Assembly: GCA_009733775.1 (NCBI GenBank)
Contig: WOGZ01000164.1
Location: 1-64,000 of the forward strand
Direction: 5' to 3'
From: Alectoria sarmentosa
Taxonomy: Eukaryota; Ascomycota; Lecanoromycetes; Lecanorales; Parmeliaceae
DNA: 64,000 nucleotides
In this document: positions 55,801 to 64,000 of the stretch, one piece after another
Position numbering within the stretch: position 1 is the first letter of the stretch
Layout: every line of letters begins with the position of its first letter
Notes under the pieces: model-generated
What the model saw: only the letters and a program-made list of their open reading frames with translations
Told to the model about the DNA's origin: nothing
Databases searched by the model: none
Program-made: the position numbers and the translations under genes

Positions 55801-58800
55801 TACATCTATGACCTTTCTTTTCGTCTGATGACTGCTAGAGAATTCACTAGGGGGTTTGGATATATCACACTCTAGACTCTCATCTTCTCCCATGTTTGTT
55901 TCCGCCGTCGAGGATGTACTTGTGCGATTGGAAAACTTCGGCTTTCATGGAGAACAGATTTGTCTAGAGAAAAAGCAGTCTATGTTGGCGGGCAAAAGAA
56001 ATAAAAAATGCCTTCTGATCACACAATGAGCAATTCCTAGACTGTTTGCTTTTGGCCCGCGCAAATAATTGCATTCAATCATGAAACACTCAACAAAGCA
56101 TGATTGAGAATAGTCGACGAAACAGTCAAGGAAGCATATGAAACAGAAAATGAGTATGATGGAGCGCGATTAGGAAATTGCCAATGGCTAACGAACCACC
56201 GCTAGAATTTGCGGAAATCTACGGCAGAGAGTGCTTCATCTAAACCGTCTCGAAATGCACCAACATCTAATCGAACAGATATTTACGTTCAATCATGACG
56301 AGAAGCAGCATCATGAGCATCAGCTCAGCAGGATCATGTGTTGCATTCAGCATATTTGCGGATATGGAGCGTTGCCCATCACCATCGTACACCTGTGACT
56401 TCCTCAAAATCAAGAGGCATTTTTTGAGCAGAACGACGAATTGGAGTGGCTGGGAGATCAGCCGTGACCAAACGATCTGCGAGCTTTTTCATTGCCACAG
56501 GAATTCAAAAAGAAGAGATGTTAAAATTGACAACACACAGCAGTGCGTATTTCCAGTTCCCAAGATGTTGAAAGCCTTGGCGGGTACCTAGCCGATACCC
56601 TGCTCCACAACGTTGCCGCATCCCCGCATCCCCGCAATTGGTTGCAGATGGATGTAAATTACGGTTTCTGATCCGAGTGCCGGCTTTTCAAACCGCTTCC
56701 GCATCCGCAAATTACCACCAACAGCCGGATCGACAGGTCACTGATCCTACCCACCTTCAGCGCAATACATGTCGTTTGAGTCTCCTTGATACTACCCATC
56801 TGTACCGTGAAGTGGCAGCAGACAGATTTAGTTTTTTCTCCAACAGCGGGCCCCGAGGTTGACCGTGCGGCGTCGACTCTTTCACCTTGCAGCTCCAACC
56901 TCTTTGATTAGCATTACACCAAGGAGGGAGATCTTCGATCGAGCATATCCTGATGGCTGCCTCTAAATAGACGGTAGATAGCGTGAATATCCCCACTTGC
57001 TTCCCGTCTTTATGTGGTAGCCCTTTTCTCGCCTTTGTTAACCCTTTTGGGACCGCATGTCATTCAATGATCGGCCCCGATTATCTGCGAAATTTTTTGG
57101 ACATGGAAACGTAAGAGTTGCTTCGTCCCATTTGCACAAAGTCGAAATTATTTTGACAAGAGTAGTTCTTTGAACCTATTCGGTACCAAGCATCATTTCT
57201 GTTTAGGCTTCGTGTTTCCGCCCCTGCCCCATAATGAATACTAAGGGACCGCGGGTAAGCGCCACAGTGCTAAAATAAGGCAACGATCGCTAAGGTTGGG
57301 CTGCCATGTGGTCTAGGCTCTCATCGCCCCTCACTAATTAGATTCCTTTGCAAATCCTGTACACTACCTTACCAACTCATGCCCCCTTTACTTCTCAGGC
57401 ACCCGACGTGCCGACTTCATGATATATTGTTAGGCGGGACGGAGTGATCCACGGCTATCTCCCTCGAATAATGCCTCATATGCACCAATCAAAGGTATTC
57501 AGGGTCCATTTCTTGCATTTCAGACTCTAGTTCCCCTTTCAGAGCCCAGCTCCGGTTTATTCACTAAGCAGATGCCAGAGAACGTCCATCAATGCTCAGC
57601 GACCCGTTTTCCGATGTACCTGCTTCACCTGACTGAAGGCTGACGTAAAATCTTGCAATAAGTCCTCTACACCACAACAATAGTTGTTTGACGTAGCCAA
57701 GGGTACGATCCGGGCCCTTGACCCGTGTTCTTTGTCCTCTCATCCCAATTCGCTAATCTTCACCAATCGAATGCCACCGATGTGGAAGACTTTACGTATT
57801 ATGTGTAGGATATTAAAGGGCCATTATAGCTTGCACTCATAGAGATTGCGGGAAAGACAACCTTTACTTCCCCTGCATGCCCTTGGCACAGCTAGTTGGA
57901 CCTCACATGGGCACGAGACTCACCCTTATGGCCCATCCCACAGCAATCTGCTAGGTTTCTTCTGCCTGAGTCACCTTGCTCTGTAAGGGTCTTCCCTTCG
58001 CCAACACTTCGACGAAGCCTTTGCACTTTAGCCTTCGCATCATTGGGTTACATCAAGATCCTTAACTATCGCCCGTTCGTTTGATCCGTGCAGATGGTTC
58101 TTGCCTCCCATATTGGCGACAAAACCGTAGCTATCCTACCGTCTGTACTCATTGCATCCTAGACATTATCAATGAAAGAGCACAAAACGCCATGGCGCAG
58201 CATCGGCCCCTCGAAACTACGAAAGCCTTGATCTGGAAGTCAGTCTGGCTAGTCAACAGACAGACCCTGTTTGCTAGGGCTACTGTCTGGATCAGAAATG
58301 CCTCGACATCGGACCCAAATATGGCCTTGACCCCTATACTACGTCTCTGTTCCCGTTGCCTACAGAGCTCGTTGAGATTTATCAAAACCTCGAGGATGGT
58401 GTGCAAGTTGCAGACGGAGGAGGAAATATATGTCCGCAACTCAACGGACTCAAGACCCTGCAACAAGCCTTGATTCAAATATGCAATTATTAAGCCGCCA
58501 ATCGCTTGATGACTCGGAGAAAACTCCGCCCACGCTTTTCTCTGGTTAGCTTTGATTACATCGGATACCTTCTAGGCATAGTTGCGGACAAAATTACGTC
58601 ACGAGATACTTGTCACACCACACCGAAGGCATTCCGGCCCCGTCTGTTGTCATCTGTCTGCTGAGTATTAAGCTATTTGGTCCCAAGATATAGTGGTTGC
58701 CTCACCTAGCACCTCTGACCTTGCCACGCGATACCAATCTGATTCGAAGGACTGAGGGCTGGACCCGGAGCATCGTGACAAGTCGACGGCACAGGGTTCG

Positions 58801-59224
58801 GTCTTACAACATCTCAAATCTCTCAAATATTAACCAAACACAAAGGAGAGCGCCTCCACCTTCTTTCTGTCTGGCTGACAGAATGGAAAGTGCCGAGAAG
58901 TTCTAGAGGATCTTCGTTAATGCAGATCGAAGATTAGCAACCTATACACAGTTTTAATCTCGGGTGACGGTGTGACAACGAGCATATATGGCGCCTCTGG
59001 ATTCCAACAGCCTTCAAAACGGTGGCTTGCCAGTGATTTTGCGGATGCAACCTTCGTATGTAACACGGAATCGCAAAATATAAATCCCTTACATTCCTTC
59101 TGTGTTCTCTTGAGATCTCAGCAAACTTTTTTCTCTCTGCGAATACAAACCTTCAAAGCATCATATAGTCCTCCCCGAAGCCGACGTCCCTTTGGATCTG
59201 ATCTCCCTTTCATTGCATTCAAAT
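52807..59224. other. 6.4-kb gene desert
   Basis: No confident gene. Possible coding relics on the minus strand lie at 54857-55060 (MPFDGESHICFETLGRPD) and 55390-55893 (two frames, VAAQFIRRRMQTHGF and IDLTTAISRLL), and all have stops between them. A telomere-like CCCTAACCCTAA lies at 53677-53688. Base composition is ordinary, so this is not an obvious RIP tract. It may be decayed gene space or regulatory DNA. Frames at 53020-53245, 56295-56591 and 58081-58473 show no motif. Confidence 0.45.
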
Positions 59225-60625
59225 ATGACGTCGAAGATAGCTCTTCTAGGGCTAATAGCTCTACCAGCCGCATTCGGCTTTCCCTGGATGGGCGAGATGA
59301 TAGGCTCAGATGGCTCACTTCCAAACGCGCAGGCCGAGCTCGAAAAGAGGCAAGGGACCACCATGGCAGGCTGTCCCTACAATCCCAATCACGTACCCGC
59401 CGTGCCGGCCACTTCCCAGTTCCCTTACTTGGGAGCCGTCAACGGCCTCCCAGCCACTCATCCAGTGGGTAACATTGAGGTACCTACCGATGGTGACAAC
59501 GCTCATAATTTCGTGGCGCCTGGCCCCAACGATATCCGTGGACCATGCCCGGCCTTGAACACTGCAGCTAATCACAATGTACATTCTACCATTCTCAACC
59601 ATCTCGCCTTTGATCTTACTGACAAAGTTAGTAGTTCCTTAGCCATGACGGTATCACTAATCTCGCGGAATTACTCGATGCTCAACAGAACATCTGGAAT
59701 CTCGCATATGACCTTTCAATGGTCTTGGCAGTCATTGGCATAGGTCTAACGGGCGATCCTGTCACCACAAAGATGTCAATTGGCTGCGATGCCACAAATC
59801 GTACTTCTGCCGTAGAGCCACCTCTACTCGGAGAGGAATTGGGCGTTGATGCACACAACGTAAGTCAAACACCTTCAATTGCTGCCTGTCTAACTTCTCC
59901 GGCAGAAATTTGAATCCGATACTTCTCTCTCCCGTAGCGACTTCTTCTTCCAGACGCCTAACGACTTTACCTTCAATGGAACTCTCTTTGAATTGATGTT
60001 CAAGACCGTTGGGGGTAATTTCAGCCTCCCACAAATGGTCGACATTATGGGGGTACGGTACAAACAATCGCTTGCAACAAACCCAAACTTCTACTTCGGC
60101 CCGAAGGTCGTTCTCATCTACGGCGCCGCCAGTTTCCTCTTTCGGCTGTTTCCGAACTTCTCTGGCGACGTTGGCCCCCCCGTCCTGCATTTCATAGGCG
60201 GCTTCTTTGCCGCCATACAGAAAGGCAGCACCTTTGTCTTCAGCGGCGGCGAGAGGATTCTCGACGATTGGCACAACCGCCTGACCCCTTGGACGCTCGC
60301 AGACTTCGCCCAAGATTTGGTAACTATGTACAGCATGAATCCGGTGCTTCTAGGTGGCAATGCCGGCAAAGTGAACGACTTCGATGCGCTTGGCGCGAGC
60401 GGCACGGGCGTGATTGGTGTCAAGAACAGTTTGCTCAGTACGAACCCCAATGATCTCATCTGTCTCATGTATCAGATTGCGACGGAAGATATGCCGAGCA
60501 GCTTGCAAACAGGGCTGCTTCCCGCGCCGGCGAGTGTCTTGGCGTTTGCGACTGCGAACCTGAATCCGTTGGGGATCTTTACCACGGCTGGGTGCACCCT
60601 GCTATCAACGGAGGGCACTCGTTGA
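59225..60625 (+). CDS. Secreted heme-thiolate peroxidase (haloperoxidase/peroxygenase)
   Basis: Three exons, 59225-59578, 59635-59859 and 59906-60625, give 432 residues with all introns in phase 0 (56 and 46 bp). Residues 1-18 form a signal peptide. A KR site (residues about 38-39) could release a propeptide. RGPCPALNTAANH contains the PCP motif whose Cys108 ligates the heme iron. After the first splice the sequence reads FLSHDGITNLAELLDAQQ, which is characteristic of the family. KFESDTSLSRSD (residues 194-205) supplies Glu196, Asp198 and Ser200, the usual Mg-binding/structural motif. The total matches the long type of family member. Chloroperoxidases and unspecific peroxygenases oxidise halide or C-H bonds with H2O2 outside the cell; which activity this one has is not visible. 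The gene sits alone beside the AT-rich end. Confidence 0.88.
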
Positions 60626-61510
60626 TGATGCGGAGTCACACTACCGCAAAGAGAGGGGTCAGAGATGCGATCTAGCCTTTCTTTAAACTTCCTAGCTTAC
60701 GACCTTTCTTCTCTTCAGCAAATGTCCTCAGATGCGTTTTTATGATTTCGCACCCACTTGCTTACACACACAATCATTGCCTTGTTCACCTTGGAATCTT
60801 ATTCACGAGACTGCGAGGAGGAACCAGCGAAGAGCAATTTGCTCGATGACAACGTAGATAGACTCAAATTTGACTCTGTCTACAAAAAGAAAGGATCGCA
60901 TCTCATAAGTAAAAGACATACGGGATCAATAGTTCCCCTTTCTACAAGCTAGGGGGGTCGTAGAGTACGCGAAGGATAGATGAGTGCTACGGATGAGGTA
61001 TAGTGTAGTCAGAAAAAAGATGTGATTGCGTGATCGGCAGCGCCATTAGCCGCAGGTTTTAAAGTCCCCTCCCCTCGGCGAGCTTAGTTTCGAAATCCGT
61101 GCGACGCATTCTCCATTGAGTTGCGAATTGTTTAGCGAAATGTTCCTCGTTCGAGGGCGGACACCTGTTGATTGTGGTTGTGTTGTTGGGGGTATTTAGT
61201 TCGTATTAGGTTCGATTCCTGATGGCGCTGCCAGAAAATAAGAAGCCGTTACACCATTGTACCAGCCCCGAGTAACACCTCCTAATGAGGAATGTCAAGG
61301 CAGAAACGCTTAATGAGAATGCCCTGGAATAGAATGAAATGTTCTGGGGTCAAGGCCAGGCCTCCTTCTAAGCAGACGCCCTTGGATGCTGGTGGTATTA
61401 ATGGTATTGAGGTTCGATTTCTAATGGCGCTGATATTAGAACGCGTCAAAACAAATAACGAATTTACGCGATTTTTCGCGTTTTCCCCATTATTCTTTTT
61501 ATAACCCACT
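60626..61510. other. Transition zone to the AT-rich end
   Basis: No gene. Contains two copies of a block starting GGTTCGATT(C/T)C (61209 and 61411), which matches the RNA polymerase III B box, in the same orientation. The copies differ by C/T and G/A changes. 61510 marks the shift to AT-rich sequence. Confidence 0.45.
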
Positions 61511-64000
61511 CACAAAATGAATTCTTATATATTCGATAAACATTTAACGACTTTATAATATAAACTATCACGATTCGAAAATACGTTTTTATTAAAAATT
61601 TTAAATTATATTTATTTTAATTATTCGAATATTCTTTTCATTTAAATTATTTAAAACTCGAATTAAAATAATTAAATACGTTTTATTTTAATTAATTAAA
61701 TATCGCGTTAATTATATTCGATTTAATTTTTAAATTATAAAAAATATTTAAGCGTATAAAGTTTTTTTATTTTTTTATTTTTACGTTTATTTTATATAAT
61801 ATATTTAATTTATAATTATTAAATATTATTTTAAATATAATATTATTTAAATTTTTATTTATAATATTATAAACGTTTATTTTTATTATTATTATTTTTT
61901 TAATTAATAATATTTTTAATATTTTCAAAATATTATTAATAATAATAAATATATTTAAAAATCTTTTAAACGTTTTTATTAGCGCATTTTCAATTTAATT
62001 TAATAATATATTTTTTAATTTTATAAATATCGAAATTTTTTTAATCGAAAATGTTTTATTTAATATTAAATTAATTTTTAAAAATATAAAAAAAATTTAA
62101 TAAATTATTAAATTCAATTTTTAATAAATTTTCGATTTTTTTTATATATAATTTATAACATTTAAAAATAATAAAATAAATAAAAATTAAATACGCGTTT
62201 TATAATTCGAAATAAATTAAATACGAATTCGAATCGAACGCGAATAAACGAAATTCGAGAAAATTCGATATCGCTTTTAAAAATTAAAAATTATATTTAA
62301 ATCTTCGAATTCTCGCTTTAAGTTATTTTTTTTTTTAATAATCTTAATTTTTTTAACATTTTTAAATAATTTTTAAAAATTTTCGATTTTAAATTTTATA
62401 ATAAAAATTTTATTATTTTAAAAACATTTTTTTACGTTTTTAAAATTAAATTTTATAATAATGCGAATTAATATTTTATTAAAAATAAATATTTCGTTTA
62501 TATCGTAAAACGTTTAAAAAAAATTATTAAACGAACTTTTTTTTTTATTAAATTTAATAATAAAATTATTATTCGCATTTTAATTTAATTTTATAAATAT
62601 ATAAAATTAACTTTTAACGATTTTAATTAAAAGACGATTATATAATATTATATTTAAAACTTTAAATAAATTAATTGTTTTTTATTATTATTTAATTAAT
62701 TTCGAAATATATATTTATAATATTAAATTTAATAAAATTAATTAACGTTTCGTTTTCAAAAAAGAATTTAATAACGAATTTAAAATTTTTTTTAATTTTA
62801 ATTAATACAAATTCGCTTTTTTTCGTAAAATTTAAAATTTTTTATAAAAAAATAAATAATAAATAACGATAAATAATTTTTTACGTTTTAAAAAAATCGC
62901 GTTTCGATAATATTATTATTATATTAATTTTTATTAACGTTTTAATTAATCGTAATATTAACGATAATAATATAATTATATTTTTATTTATTATCGATTA
63001 AACTTTTCGTTTTATTAATTTTCACGATTTTATTAATAAAACGAAACGAAAACGTTATTATAATAATAAGTTTTATTTTTATAATAATTATATAAATTAT
63101 ATTATTATTAATTATTTTTTTAAAAAGATTATTAAAAAATATAAAACTTTATTTCGTTTAATAAACGTTTTTTATATAACGTTAAACATTTTCGATTTAA
63201 ATAATATATAATTTTTAAATATAATCGCGTTTAAAAACGTATAAAATAAATTTTAATAATATTATTAACATTTTATATTAAATAATTAAAACTTAATTTC
63301 GAAAAACATTTTTTTTATATATATATATTTAATTTAATTTATATTTTATATTTAATTAAAAGTTTATTTAATATTAATATTAATATTAAAGTTTTTATTA
63401 ATTATTTTTATATATAAATTAATAAAATTCTTTTTATTTTATTTAAATTTTTATAAAATTTTCGAAAATTTAATAATTAATTTATTTAATTTATATTTAT
63501 AATTTATTTTATAATAATTTTATTTTAAATATTAAAACAATTTAAATTATTTATAATAATTATATATTTTTTTTTTTTTTTCTAAATTTCGATTTAATTA
63601 TAAAATTAAATAAAATAAAATAAAATTACGTTTTAATATAATCTTTTTTTAAAAAAAAAATATTAATTTATTAATCGAAACTCGATAACGAGAAATTAAT
63701 TTTAATAATGTTTTTAAAGTATTTTATTAAATATTTCTTAAAAAACTTCATTTTCAACGTTTTAATTTTTAAAAAAAACTTTTTTCGAAAAAAAATTAAA
63801 TTTATAACGTAAAATAAAATAACGTCGAATTAAATATTTAACGAATTTTAAAACGAAAGTTTTTAAAATTATCGTTTAAAAGTTAAAGAATTTTTTTTAT
63901 AATCGTATTTAGAAATTATTAACGTTAAAACTTTTAAAAATTATATAATTAACGTCGTTTTCTTTATTTAATTTATTAAAAACTTTTAAATTTAATTTTT
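61511..64000. other. Extreme AT-rich tract, probable RIP isochore
   Basis: About 2.5 kb of nearly pure A and T to the window edge. The remaining C bases are largely followed by G (TCGA, ACGT, ACGA are common), while CA, CC and CT are scarce, which means CpG was spared. No frame exceeds a few tens of codons. In ascomycetes such tracts usually are repeats heavily mutated by RIP, often near centromeres or telomeres. I cannot identify the parent element. Confidence 0.75.

Noticed and set aside
59579..59634. Apparent frameshift in the peroxygenase near 59640
   Set aside because: A 56-bp phase-0 GT-AG intron (59579-59634) removes it and restores the family sequence FLSHDGIT.

Overview
The window is nuclear DNA of a filamentous ascomycete (Pezizomycotina; a Dothideomycete fits, but this is inference). 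Genes are split by many short GT-AG introns of about 45-100 bp. The content is typically fungal: a PIR-type cell-wall protein, a GPI-type surface protein with hendecad repeats, a GH12 glucanase, a heme-thiolate peroxygenase, an MFS sugar porter with 12 exons, an Hsp70-like ATPase and an ankyrin/TPR protein with a STAND-like helical N-terminus. There are also extreme AT-rich tracts of the kind left by repeat-induced point mutation (RIP). I rebuilt splice forms by hand; where every intron phase closes on an open frame I give exon coordinates.

Layout. 1-560 is AT-rich and 560-3.4 kb has no supported gene. 3.4-14 kb is a normal gene block: a C2H2 zinc-finger protein (-), a STAND-N-like protein (-), a Ser/Thr-rich single-pass membrane protein (-) divergent from an intact eight-exon Hsp70-like gene (+), and a small secreted cysteine protein (-). 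14.5-15.2 kb holds a non-coding hAT-like transposon with an 8-bp target duplication. 16.6-17.4 kb is the PIR-type gene. 17.7-21.3 kb is packed with simple repeats, a minisatellite and G-rich DNA, with only weak genes. 23.7-24.7 kb is a SAM methyltransferase.

25.2-41.4 kb mixes live and dying genes. A nuclear-looking conserved fungal gene (25.2-26.6 kb), an amino-acid/choline permease (27.4-29.7 kb), a CCCH zinc-finger gene with a duplicated finger module (35.5-37.1 kb), a Ser/Gly-rich surface protein (34.0-34.6 kb) and a fungal family gene (40.8-41.4 kb) all carry in-frame stops. Between them sit an intact GH12 enzyme, a membrane protein and a protein-kinase-like gene. 42.6-52.8 kb is again healthy: the surface protein, the ankyrin/TPR protein and the sugar porter, all on the minus strand. 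52.8-59.2 kb has no confident gene. The peroxygenase lies at 59.2-60.6 kb, and the window ends in about 2.5 kb of near-pure AT whose remaining C and G sit largely in CpG.

Functionally, the secreted and surface genes (PIR, GH12, peroxygenase, GPI-type protein, small cysteine protein, sugar porter) suggest a plant- or debris-associated lifestyle. I see no biosynthetic cluster and no clear operon-like system. The most notable features are mutational and structural: the hAT-like element, the pseudogene belt, the duplicated zinc-finger cassette behind a stop codon, and the higher-order 99-bp repeat.
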